From: CAYFUR01 sp964346275
GTDB lineage: Bacteria; Sumerlaeota; Sumerlaeia; SLMS01
Direction of reading: 5' to 3'
Assembly: GCA_964346275.1 (NCBI GenBank)
Contig: CAYFUR010000098.1
Span: forward strand, 1-13,840
DNA: 13,840 bases
How positions within the stretch are numbered: position 1 is the first letter of the stretch; each line of letters begins with the position of its first letter. A model generated the notes under the pieces. That model was not told where the DNA came from, did not search any database, and saw nothing but the letters and a program-made list of their open reading frames with translations. Positions 1 to 7,162 of this stretch are shown here, in pieces. Position numbers and translations under genes: made by a program.

Positions 1-390
1 AAGGGTCGTCGAGGTGGTTTTGCCATTGGTGCCGGTGATGGCCACGATGGGGGCCTTGGCGAAATAAGAGGCCAGTTCGACCTCGGAGATCACCGGCATG
101 TCGCGGTCCATGGCTTGCTGAACCAGCGGATGCGTCAGGGGAATGCCTGGTGAAACGATGATTGCCTGACAATTCATCAGGATATCCTCGTCCGTCTCGC
201 CAAAATGATAGGTGACGAACTGGCGGCGAAGCCGGCGGATCAGGGAACGAAACTCCATGGCCGGTTTTTCGTCGCGAAGAACCACTTCGACGTTGTGATG
301 GCGCAGGAGCGACATGGCGCCCACGCCGGAGCGTGCGGCACCAAAGACGCAAACGCGCTGGTATGGAAAAGGCCGGGGTTCTGGTGTCAT
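1..390 (-). CDS. murD: UDP-N-acetylmuramoylalanine--D-glutamate ligase, N-terminal part (runs off left edge)
   Basis: MurD is the cytoplasmic ATP-dependent ligase that adds D-glutamate to UDP-MurNAc-L-alanine. Only the first 130 codons are present; the frame is open to base 1. The visible part has the Rossmann-like N-terminal domain that binds the UDP-sugar (VCVFGAARSGVGA near residues 13-25, SPGIP at 80-84) followed by the Mur ligase ATP-binding loop GTNGKTT at 120-126. The ATG at 390 is supported by a strong GGAGGT ribosome site (bases 398-403, complement) about 7 bases upstream. The gene is last in the visible dcw run and lies 102 bp after mraY, so it may be somewhat less tightly coupled than murE-murF-mraY. 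The short distance from the N-terminal domain to the ATP loop fits MurD better than MurC, MurE or MurF. The family call is secure; nothing can be said about the missing C-terminal two thirds. Confidence 0.93.
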   Translation of the reverse strand, partial: MTPEPRPFPYQRVCVFGAARSGVGAMSLLRHHNVEVVLRDEKPAMEFRSLIRRLRRQFVTYHFGETDEDILMNCQAIIVSPGIPLTHPLVQQAMDRDMPVISEVELASYFAKAPIVAITGTNGKTTSTTL

Positions 391-492
391 TTCAATTACC
401 TCCGAAAAAAGCTGGGACTAGAGAAGAACAACGGGAGCTGGAACGAGTTCATGTTCTGCAACAAATCAGGTTTTGTGTGCCTTTCATCCTCC

Positions 493-1638
493 TTATCGGA
501 ATTTCAGCGTCACCAGGCCGGCCAGCGCGAGCAGCGCCGACACGATCCAGAAACGCGCGATGATTTTACTTTCGGGAAGGCCGCCCCTCTCGAAGTGATG
601 ATGCAGCGGCGCCATGCGAAACATGCGCTTGCGGCGCAGTTTGTAGGAACCCACCTGGAGGATCACGCTGGCTGCCTCGGCCACGAACACGCCGCCAACG
701 ACCAGCAGCAGGAATTCCTGCTTGATCAGCAGCGCCACCGTGCCCAGCAGGCCGCCGAGCATCATCGATCCCGTATCGCCCATGAACATCTCCGCCGGGT
801 GGGAGTTGAACCAGAGGAAGCCAAGGCAGGAACCGGTGAGCGCGGAGAGGAGCACGGTCAGTTCGCCGGCGCCGCGAACATGGGGAATAATCAGGTATTC
901 CGTCGCATCGATCCGGCCCGTGAGATAGGCGACCAGCGCAAAGCAAAGTGTGACGGATACCGTAACTCCGGCGGCGAGCCCATCGAGCCCATCGGTCAGA
1001 TTCACGGCGTTGCTCGTCGCCATGAGGACAATCACGGCAAAGGGCACAAAGAAGAGCCCGAGATTGATGACGAGATTCTTGAAGAACGGAAACAGGAGGA
1101 AGGTCGGCCCGGCGAAGCCTGTCGTGCCGGTGACTTCATAGCTGACCAGGCCGCCGTAACCATAGGTATAGACAAGGGCAAAGGCGGAGCCGAGGGCGCA
1201 CTGTGCGAGGAGCTTCTTGCGAACGGAAAGGCCATCGGCATTTTTTTTCACCATCTTCAGGTAATCGTCGGCAAACCCGATGGCGCAGAAACCGGCCATC
1301 ATGAAAATAGCGAGGAGCGCCACGGGCTGGGTCCAATCAGAGAAGAGAGCCGCCGAGGCGAGAATGGCGCCGAACATCAGCAAGCCGCCCATGGAAGGCG
1401 TCCCGGCTTTTGTTTCGTGCATTTCCTGCAGGCTGATTGCGTCTCCGCCGTTATCGTTTCGTATATACTGAATCGCCTGGAGTTGCTGAAGCCGGCGGAT
1501 CACCCAGGGGCCGAAAACCACGCAAAAGAGGAAGGAAAATCCCAGAGCCAGCGCCGAACGCACGGTGATGTATTCCAGCACGCGCAGGAAAGAAAACGCG
1601 GAATCACCGCCGGCGATAGAACCGAGATATTCGAACAT
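493..1638 (-). CDS. mraY: Phospho-N-acetylmuramoyl-pentapeptide transferase
   Basis: MraY is the integral membrane enzyme that moves phospho-MurNAc-pentapeptide from UDP to undecaprenyl phosphate, making lipid I on the inner face of the membrane. The 381-residue product is slightly longer than the usual 360 or so and is strongly hydrophobic, with about ten membrane segments. Family motifs are intact: KAGTPSMGG at 77-85, the aspartate pair in GFADDYLK (124-125), NLTDGLDG at 213-220, GDTG at 287-290 and the triple histidine HHHFE at 346-350. The ATG at 1638 follows the murF stop by only 3 bp. A GGGGAGG ribosome site lies inside the 3' end of murF, so translation is probably coupled. The order murF-mraY-murD is the common dcw order. 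All catalytic positions known for the family appear present. Confidence 0.97.
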   Translation of the reverse strand: MFEYLGSIAGGDSAFSFLRVLEYITVRSALALGFSFLFCVVFGPWVIRRLQQLQAIQYIRNDNGGDAISLQEMHETKAGTPSMGGLLMFGAILASAALFSDWTQPVALLAIFMMAGFCAIGFADDYLKMVKKNADGLSVRKKLLAQCALGSAFALVYTYGYGGLVSYEVTGTTGFAGPTFLLFPFFKNLVINLGLFFVPFAVIVLMATSNAVNLTDGLDGLAAGVTVSVTLCFALVAYLTGRIDATEYLIIPHVRGAGELTVLLSALTGSCLGFLWFNSHPAEMFMGDTGSMMLGGLLGTVALLIKQEFLLLVVGGVFVAEAASVILQVGSYKLRRKRMFRMAPLHHHFERGGLPESKIIARFWIVSALLALAGLVTLKFR

Positions 1639-1641
1639 CGG

Positions 1642-3072
1642 TCAAGGCGCCTCCCCCAGAGTGTCTACGGCCTCGCCCTGCTGGACCATGGAGCGCAGTT
1701 CCTTGAGCCGCAAAAGCACTTGCTCGAGTTTGAGCATGCGGGAACCCTTGATGATCATTCCGTCGCTGGGGCCCAGCTTTCGGTTGAGAAACTCGGCGAT
1801 TTCCTCCGCTGAGTCGAATTGCTTTGCCGCGATGCCGCTCTTCTCCGCCTCTTCGCGAATATATTCAGAATACTCGCCAATGGTGCAGAGATAATCGATG
1901 TGGGCCTCCGCCACGGCCGCGCCGACGATACGGTGGAACCGCTCGCTGTGCTCGCCCAGCTCGGCCATGTCGCCCAGCACGGCGAAACGCCGATTGATCC
2001 CCGCCACATCGTTGAGCGACTGGAGGCTGGAAATTGTCGCGTCCGGGGAGGCGTTATAGCAGTCGCTGATCATGAAGATCCCGTCGAACCACTCGGTGTG
2101 GCCGCGCATCTCCGGGGCATTAAAACGGCAAAGTTTGTCGGCAATCGTTTCCGGGGAAACTCCGAGCGTGGCCGCCGCCGCAATGGCCGCAAGGGCGTTG
2201 GACACCTGGAAACGCCCGTAGACCTTGAGATGCACGGGCAACACCTCTTCCAGGATCTGCAGGTCGAACTCGTAACCATAGGGCTCGGCCAGGCGTACGT
2301 TTTTCGCCTGCACGTCGGCCTTTTTGTTCTGGCCGTAGGTAATCACCATCTCCGGGATACGGAAGGCCTCGGCCATGATCGAGCAGTGGGGGCAATCGGC
2401 GTTGATTACCGCGGTCGCATCCCGCGGCGAAGCTTCGAAAAGCTCCGCTTTCGCCGCGATGAGCTTCTCCTGCGTCCCAAAGTTTCCGATATGGGCGTTG
2501 CCGACATTGGTGATGACCGAGATATCCGGAATGCTGATGCGAGCCAGCTCGGTCAGCTCGCCCGCCATGTTCATCCCGGTTTCCACAATGGCGAGTTCGT
2601 GTTCTTCGCGAAGCCGCAGAAGCGTCAGGGGAAGCCCGACCCGATTGTTGTAGTTTCCCTCGGTGGCGAGCATTTCGAACTCGCCGCGGCAGATATACGC
2701 CAGCATTTCTTTCGTCGTCGTCTTGCCTGCCGAGCCAGTCAGCGCCACAACGGTCGGGTCGACCACCCTGCGCCATTCCCGGGCGATATCGCCCAGCGCC
2801 GTCAGCGTGTCATCGACTTCCAGAAAAAAGGAGTCTTCGCGCATATCGGGTTTCATTGTCGCCGACATGCTGATGATTCCCTGAGCGCCCTGGGAAACGG
2901 CTTGGTCGACAAAGTCGTCGCCCTTGAAGTTCGGCCCGCGCAGCGCCAGAAACGTTTCCCCTTCGCGCAGCAGCCGCGTGTCTGTACAAATCTTCCGGAC
3001 GACCTGCTTTGGATCGCCCCAGAGCACACGCCCCTTTGTCGCTTCCCTGATTTCGCCAACGGTGAGGTTCAT
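1642..3072 (-). CDS. murF: UDP-N-acetylmuramoyl-tripeptide--D-alanyl-D-alanine ligase
   Basis: MurF adds the D-Ala-D-Ala dipeptide to UDP-MurNAc-tripeptide using ATP in the cytoplasm. I place the start at the ATG at 3072, giving 476 residues. The frame extends to a GTG at 3102, but the ATG overlaps the murE stop as ATGA, has a GGAG ribosome site about 9 bases upstream, and gives the expected family start MNLTVGEIREATKG. Landmarks are the ATP loop GSAGKTTT (113-120), EGNYNN (138-143), TNVGNAHIGNFGT (188-200), the central-domain RGHTEWFDG (323-331), DCYNASPDA (337-345) and the C-terminal VLGDMAELGEHS (365-376) and KGSRMLKLE (442-450). Length and domain order are normal for the family. It sits between murE and mraY with 4-bp overlap and 3-bp spacing, so it is clearly in the same operon. 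Confidence 0.96.
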   Translation of the reverse strand: MNLTVGEIREATKGRVLWGDPKQVVRKICTDTRLLREGETFLALRGPNFKGDDFVDQAVSQGAQGIISMSATMKPDMREDSFFLEVDDTLTALGDIAREWRRVVDPTVVALTGSAGKTTTKEMLAYICRGEFEMLATEGNYNNRVGLPLTLLRLREEHELAIVETGMNMAGELTELARISIPDISVITNVGNAHIGNFGTQEKLIAAKAELFEASPRDATAVINADCPHCSIMAEAFRIPEMVITYGQNKKADVQAKNVRLAEPYGYEFDLQILEEVLPVHLKVYGRFQVSNALAAIAAAATLGVSPETIADKLCRFNAPEMRGHTEWFDGIFMISDCYNASPDATISSLQSLNDVAGINRRFAVLGDMAELGEHSERFHRIVGAAVAEAHIDYLCTIGEYSEYIREEAEKSGIAAKQFDSAEEIAEFLNRKLGPSDGMIIKGSRMLKLEQVLLRLKELRSMVQQGEAVDTLGEAP

Positions 3073-4625
3073 GGCGATGGCTCCGCAGCGGGTTCCAGCC
3101 ACTCGGTCTGCGAGGGGCCTCCAAGCATTTGGCGCAGCAGCGCACGGGCCACCAGCCGGTCGTCGAAGGGAAGCCGGGTCGTTCCAATTTCCTGATAGTC
3201 CTCGTGCCCCTTGCCGGCGATGATGACGACATCGTTCGGCCCAGCGAGATGCAGGGCCTGTTCGATCGCCTCCTGGCGCTTGAGCACTGTCTGGTAACGA
3301 TTGGACTTGAGGGAACTCTGGAGCACCCCTTCGAGCGTCTGGCGCGCAATGAGCGCCGGATCTTCCGTGCGCGGATTGTCGCTGGTCAGGATGGCGAAGT
3401 CAGAATGGTCGCCGACAACCTTGCCCATGACAGGCCGCTTGGCGCGGTCGCGATCGCCGCCACAGCCAAAGACGGTGATGACTTTGCCGGGACAAAGGCG
3501 GCGGACAGAACGCAGCAGCCGGTCGAGCGCATCCGGCGTGTGGGCGTAATCCACGATCACGGTAAAGTCCTGTCCTTCGCGGAGAAACTCGAAGCGCCCG
3601 GGAACGGGAGGCGCCGTTTCCAGCCCGCGCACGATCGCGCCTGGCTCCACGCCCAGGCTGGACGCGCAGGAGACCGCCGCGAGGATGTTTTCGATATTGA
3701 ACTGGCCCAGGAGCGGTGTATAGACACGCCGCGGCTTGCCCCCGATACGCAGCACAAAGCGCGTGCCCTCCAGGGAACACTCGACCTGGCCGATCTTGAC
3801 GGCTGCGTCGATTCCCGCCCGCTGGGAAAACGTCAGAAAATCCGCGTCGTATTCTTCGGCCAGCTCCAGGCCGACAGAGTCGTCCATGTTGAAGCATGCC
3901 GTGGAACCAGGCGTGGGCGCGATATAGTCAAAAAACAGCCGCTTTTTAGTCCGGGCGTATTCTTCCATCGTGCCGTGGTAATCGAGATGGTCCTGGGTGA
4001 TATTGAGGAAAGCGCCGTTGCGGAAAGGGATTCCGCTGATGCGTTCCTGGTCGATGGCGTGGCTGGAGACTTCCATCACCACGCACTCGACATTCTCCCC
4101 ATCCATGGCGTGAAAAACTTCCGCGAGTTCCAGGGGACCCGGCGTTGTTGTCAGCGTGGTTACGCACTTGCCGCCAAATTCAATCCCCAGGGTGCCAATG
4201 AGCCCGGCGTTGGCCCCGGCAGAGCGGAGAATCCAATGAAGAAGGTGCGAGGTGGAGCTTTTCCCGTTCGTCCCGGTAATGCCGCAAACATTCATCCGGC
4301 GGGCGGGGTTTCCCCGCAGCGCATGGGCCAGACGCCCCAGCGCGAGCCGGGTGTCGGAAACGCGGACCGTTGTCACGCCGGGATACGGCTTGGTTTCCTT
4401 TTCCACCAGCAGGACGCTTGCTCCGGCGTCCACGGCCTCGCCCAGCATCATATGGCTGTCGGTTCGAGTGCCCGTGATGGCCGCAAACATCTCGTTGCGA
4501 ACGGTACGCTGGGCGTGGGAGCTGATTCCCGTCACCATCGCCATGGGATTTCCCATGATATCGATTGCCGGGACTTTCGCCTCCGCCAACAGGCTGCTCA
4601 ATGAGACGGGACGACGTCCGGTCAT
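3069..4625 (-). CDS. murE: UDP-N-acetylmuramoyl-L-alanyl-D-glutamate--2,6-diaminopimelate ligase
   Basis: MurE adds the third amino acid of the peptidoglycan stem peptide. The 518-residue protein has a family N-terminal domain, the ATP loop GITGTNGKSST (115-125; a serine stands where threonine is common), TTTPGPLE (159-166), MEVSSHA (184-190), HLDYHGTMEEYARTK ending in the probable carbamylated lysine K227, DYAHTPDAL (359-367), FGCGGDRDRAKRP (386-398) and GKGHE (471-475). The DNPR motif at 416-419 is typical of enzymes that use meso-diaminopimelate; lysine-adding enzymes usually differ there. I infer DAP-type peptidoglycan. The ATG at 4625 overlaps the ftsI stop as ATGA, and the stop overlaps murF in the same way, so the gene is translationally linked on both sides. 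A proline- and glutamate-rich tail of about 15 residues extends past the last conserved helix. Confidence 0.97.
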   Translation of the reverse strand: MTGRRPVSLSSLLAEAKVPAIDIMGNPMAMVTGISSHAQRTVRNEMFAAITGTRTDSHMMLGEAVDAGASVLLVEKETKPYPGVTTVRVSDTRLALGRLAHALRGNPARRMNVCGITGTNGKSSTSHLLHWILRSAGANAGLIGTLGIEFGGKCVTTLTTTPGPLELAEVFHAMDGENVECVVMEVSSHAIDQERISGIPFRNGAFLNITQDHLDYHGTMEEYARTKKRLFFDYIAPTPGSTACFNMDDSVGLELAEEYDADFLTFSQRAGIDAAVKIGQVECSLEGTRFVLRIGGKPRRVYTPLLGQFNIENILAAVSCASSLGVEPGAIVRGLETAPPVPGRFEFLREGQDFTVIVDYAHTPDALDRLLRSVRRLCPGKVITVFGCGGDRDRAKRPVMGKVVGDHSDFAILTSDNPRTEDPALIARQTLEGVLQSSLKSNRYQTVLKRQEAIEQALHLAGPNDVVIIAGKGHEDYQEIGTTRLPFDDRLVARALLRQMLGGPSQTEWLEPAAEPSP

Positions 4626-6691
4626 TGCCTCTCTCCTGCTTTCATCTGATAAGCCGTCTCCAAAGGTTCTTGGTTTGCACGGGGCTGCGTTTTCTTCTCC
4701 GGTGCGAAATGCAGCATCACGCGGGTCGTTTCGCTCAGTGGCTCGCCCGCCGGCGGAAACTGGTCGGAAACGTATCCACTGCCGTAAAAGGAAACTTCTT
4801 CCAGGTTTTCGGGCAGGTGGCGGCGGGCCTCGGCCATGGTCATCCCGTCAAAATCCGGGGTTCGTCCGACATAGACATAATTGTCGGGCGCCGTATAGGC
4901 GGCGGGAAACGCACTTCCCGGGAAACCGGAGAAAATCCGTGCCGGAGCCTCTTCCGCCGGACGGAAATCCTTGCTCGGGGGAATCCCCAGGTGGAGCGCC
5001 GTGGCCTTGACGATTCGCTGGAATGCGGGGGCGGCCACCTGAGACGCGTAATAGGCAGTGCGCGGATTATCGATATAGACATAGATCACGGCGCGGGGAT
5101 CGTTGATCGGAAAAGCCCCGCCAAAGGAGGCGATATACTCGCGCCGGTCGAACACGTCACTCTTCCGCGTCGTCCCTGTTTTGCCGCCGATGCGATATCC
5201 GGGCAACTGGGCCTCATCCCCGGTACCGTTGACGACGACGTCTTCCATGAGGTCGCGCATGATGGCGCTGGTGGTGGGGCGGATGACGCGGCGCAGGGCC
5301 TGGCGACCCCGGCGTTCAATGGTTTCGCCTTTCGGGCTGCGGACCTCTGAAACGAGGTGCGGCTCGTAATAGGTGCCCCCATTCACCAGTGAGGAAAGCC
5401 CCGCGGCGACCTGGATCGGCGTCACGGCGATTTCATAGCCCATGGGAAGCGAGGTGCGGCTGAACTTGGTCCAGCGCTCCACCGGATAAAGAATTCCTCC
5501 CCCTTCTCCGGGAAGATCAACGCCGGTTGGCTGGCCGAAACCAAAGCTCCGCAGACGCCGATACCATTCCGGATTCTCGAGGGACTGCGCCGCCTTCACG
5601 ACTCCGATATTCGAGGAATGGCGGATCGTTTCCTTGAAGGCCACCACGTCCAGCGTGTGGCCCGGGGAATCGCGAAGCCGCCGGCCATCGACCACCGCAT
5701 AGCCGCCCTCGCAATCGATGAGCGTGTCGGGCGTCACATAGCCGAGGTCGAGAAGCATTGCAGCGGTGAAGAGCTTCATCACCGAACCCGTTTCGAGCGG
5801 ATCGGTGAGGATCCGATTGCGCATCGAGCCGCGCTCGGCCGTGGAAAGATCATTATTATCGAAGGAGGGGTAGCTCGCCAGCGCGAGGATGCCGCCGGTG
5901 TCGGGGTCCATGACCACCGCGCCGCCGGAGTCCGCCTCGAATTCCTTGATGGTTTCGGCAACGATCTGCTCGACCGATTCCTGGATATTGGCATCGAGGG
6001 TCAGGACCAGCGAATTGCCGCGCGCTTCCGGCAGATCGGAAGGCTCCCAGGGCTCGAGCCGCTGGCGGATATTCGAGACCGGAACTTCGCCGGAAACCTT
6101 TTTGCCCTGCAGCTCGCTGTTGTACTGCACTTCGAGTCCTGCCAGGCCAACGTTATCCCCATCGCCATCCCGGCGGCAGAATCCAATGACCGATGCCGCC
6201 AAATGGCGCGGGTAGACGCGGTTGGATACCAGGTCGAGCCAGTACGCCTGGCCCGGCGCGTTGAAAGATTCCAGCACATCGATGGCCCGGTTGCCCGTTT
6301 CCGGACGGACCCGGCGGGCCAGGTGCGTCGTGCTCGTGCCATCAAAACGGCGGCGGAGTTCCTCGGGCGAGGCGTCCAACACTCCCGAGAGGGACTTTGC
6401 AAGATCATCCAGATCACCGGAAAAATACTTTGGGGCGAAATAGTCGGGGTTGATATAGACGGTGAGGCGATTGGTGTTTTGCGCGAGGGGCCGCCCCGTG
6501 CGGTCGAGGATTTCTCCCCGTTCCGCCTGGATCGTCACGCGGCGGGTTTGCTGCTGCTCGGCTTTTTCCAGGTAATACGCATGTTCGCCAACCTGCAATT
6601 GCTGGAGGCGAAAACCCACCATTCCCGTCAGAGAAAGGAAAAGCGCCCCGAGGAGGACAGCGCGGAGTCGATGCGGTTTGATCAGTCTCAC
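4622..6691 (-). CDS. ftsI: Division-specific peptidoglycan transpeptidase FtsI (PBP3 type) with C-terminal PASTA domain
   Basis: This is a class B penicillin-binding protein that cross-links septal peptidoglycan. The 689 residues comprise a short basic cytoplasmic end, one membrane anchor (about 11-30), a dimerisation and linker region containing RGEILDRTGRPLAQN (58-72), and a transpeptidase domain. The catalytic motifs are SVMK (S303 nucleophile, K306), SSN (359-361) and KTGT (504-507). A single PASTA-like domain covers about 606-664, and a polar tail rich in Q, E and K follows. The residues before the catalytic serine read ETG, not the common EPG. The start is GTG at 6691, because an in-frame TAG lies 21 bases upstream with no ATG or other GTG between. 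The ribosome site is weak (AAGG about 12 bases away). Position before murE, with ATGA overlap, marks it as the dcw ftsI and not a generic PBP2. SpoVD-type naming is possible, but nothing suggests a spore former. Confidence 0.93.
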   Translation of the reverse strand: MRLIKPHRLRAVLLGALFLSLTGMVGFRLQQLQVGEHAYYLEKAEQQQTRRVTIQAERGEILDRTGRPLAQNTNRLTVYINPDYFAPKYFSGDLDDLAKSLSGVLDASPEELRRRFDGTSTTHLARRVRPETGNRAIDVLESFNAPGQAYWLDLVSNRVYPRHLAASVIGFCRRDGDGDNVGLAGLEVQYNSELQGKKVSGEVPVSNIRQRLEPWEPSDLPEARGNSLVLTLDANIQESVEQIVAETIKEFEADSGGAVVMDPDTGGILALASYPSFDNNDLSTAERGSMRNRILTDPLETGSVMKLFTAAMLLDLGYVTPDTLIDCEGGYAVVDGRRLRDSPGHTLDVVAFKETIRHSSNIGVVKAAQSLENPEWYRRLRSFGFGQPTGVDLPGEGGGILYPVERWTKFSRTSLPMGYEIAVTPIQVAAGLSSLVNGGTYYEPHLVSEVRSPKGETIERRGRQALRRVIRPTTSAIMRDLMEDVVVNGTGDEAQLPGYRIGGKTGTTRKSDVFDRREYIASFGGAFPINDPRAVIYVYIDNPRTAYYASQVAAPAFQRIVKATALHLGIPPSKDFRPAEEAPARIFSGFPGSAFPAAYTAPDNYVYVGRTPDFDGMTMAEARRHLPENLEEVSFYGSGYVSDQFPPAGEPLSETTRVMLHFAPEKKTQPRANQEPLETAYQMKAGERQ

Positions 6692-6732
6692 AATCTTGCC
6701 AACCTTCGTCTAGACATTGACAGACCGGCCAT
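6688..6732 (-). other. Possible 14-codon leader peptide coupled to ftsI
   Basis: A short open frame reads MAGLSMSRRRLARL and stops with a TGA that overlaps the ftsI GTG start as GTGA (6688-6691). A second in-frame ATG at 6717 gives a 9-residue version. A GCGGAG sequence lies just before the first ATG but is closer than ideal. The overlap copies the ATGA arrangement at ftsI/murE and murE/murF, which is why I record it. Such a short frame can easily occur by chance, and I know of no family it belongs to. Confidence 0.2.
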
Positions 6733-6808
6733 TGGCTCCGCGCGGTTCCAGACGGAGATTCTGCCGGACTTCGTAAATAAGGCCCCAGTAGGGCAGGGAG
6801 ATCGAAAA

Positions 6809-6830
6809 CCGGCGAGGCAAGACCAGGTGT
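6809..6830 (+). repeat. Inverted repeat, copy A (22 bp)
   Basis: The plus strand begins CCGGCGAGGCAA and ends CCAGGTGT. It matches the complement of bases 7112-7133 at 21 of 22 positions; the only difference is A here against G at position 14. Similarity stops abruptly at both ends. The two copies face each other and bracket 325 bp in the ftsL-ftsI gap. No transposase is nearby. Confidence 0.88.
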
Positions 6831-7059
6831 GTCGTCCAATTAGCAGAAATCTCGGCCGGCAAGCACGAAACTCCAAGCTAATCGGCGGGGGCACATCACT
6901 TCCGATGAGCAACACGTTCGGACAACAGACAGCCAGGAACTTGGACTCTTGAGCGGTGCAACGAACGACTGGGACAGAACACGGAACCGGAGCGGAACAA
7001 CACCTGACTAACCAGAGCGGACAACGTGAACTTAACAGCCGGAATGAGAACAAGAGCTG

Positions 7060-7094
7060 GGAACCGGAACAGGAACGGAACAGGAACAGGAATG
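7060..7094. repeat. GGAAC-type tandem short repeat
   Basis: Six near-tandem units GGAAC or GGAAT start at 7060, 7066, 7072, 7077, 7083 and 7089, spaced 5 or 6 bases apart. Further single GGAAC units lie at 6936, 6983 and 6994, and GGAAT at 7041, all between the two inverted-repeat arms. On the minus (transcribed) strand this is a run of GTTCCT units. It is not phased in threes throughout, which argues against a coding repeat. Confidence 0.85.
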
Positions 7095-7111
7095 GAAGCC
7101 GGATTCCCCAA

Positions 7112-7133
7112 ACACCTGGCCTTGCCTCGCCGG
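7112..7133 (-). repeat. Inverted repeat, copy B (22 bp)
   Basis: This is the partner of the repeat at 6809-6830. On the plus strand it starts ACACCTGGCC and ends CCTCGCCGG. It lies next to the GC hairpin at 7134-7154, 29 bp past the ftsL stop in the direction of transcription. No target-site duplication is visible: the outer flanks are AAAA on the left and GGGG on the right. Confidence 0.88.
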
Positions 7134-7154
7134 GGGGCCACTTCGTTGGGCCCC
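7134..7154 (-). terminator. GC hairpin directly after ftsL, possible attenuator or mRNA processing stem
   Basis: GGGGCC (7134-7139) pairs with GGCCCC (7149-7154) around a 9-base loop. It begins 8 bp beyond the ftsL TAG in the direction of transcription. No U-run follows in the transcript, so it is not a classical intrinsic terminator. It could slow polymerase, protect a 3' end, or be part of the adjacent inverted-repeat structure. Confidence 0.35.
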
Positions 7155-7162
7155 GCGATCGT

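Larger units (their letters stand above)
6692..7162. other. Long non-coding gap between ftsL and ftsI
   Basis: These 471 bases interrupt an otherwise tightly packed operon. No frame in it looks like a conserved protein. The longest minus frames give low-complexity or arginine- and proline-rich translations, and a 55-codon frame just upstream of ftsI has only TTG starts. In minus-strand order it holds a GC hairpin beside the ftsL stop, one arm of a 22-bp inverted repeat, a GGAAC-type tandem repeat with scattered further GGAAC units, the second repeat arm, and a possible leader peptide. I see no convincing promoter in it, although the weak ftsI ribosome site and the gap size leave room for separate control of ftsI and the mur genes. 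Confidence 0.7.

Noticed and set aside
205..1812. Long plus-strand open frame (535 codons) opposite mraY and part of murF
   Set aside because: It is antisense to two genes with complete family motifs, has a histidine-, glutamate- and arginine-rich translation without recognisable domains, and reflects the GC-rich codon use of the minus-strand genes.
1819..4604. Plus-strand open frames of 458 and 491 codons opposite murF and murE
   Set aside because: Both mirror the coding frame of confident mur genes; no motif or ribosome-site logic supports them.
6712..6877. A 55-codon minus frame upstream of ftsI (ends ...GANGRSVNV) that looks somewhat protein-like
   Set aside because: It has no ATG or GTG start, only TTG, no ribosome site, and contains one inverted-repeat arm. 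I cannot support it as a gene or as a remnant of ftsI.
5618..6952. Plus-strand open frame (444 codons) opposite ftsI and extending into the gap
   Set aside because: It is antisense to the ftsI catalytic domain, and its part inside the gap does not look protein-like.
6809..7133. Classical transposable element with target-site duplication
   Set aside because: The inverted-repeat arms are real, but the outer flanks (AAAA and GGGG) share no duplication and there is no transposase frame, so I report only the repeat and not a mobile element.
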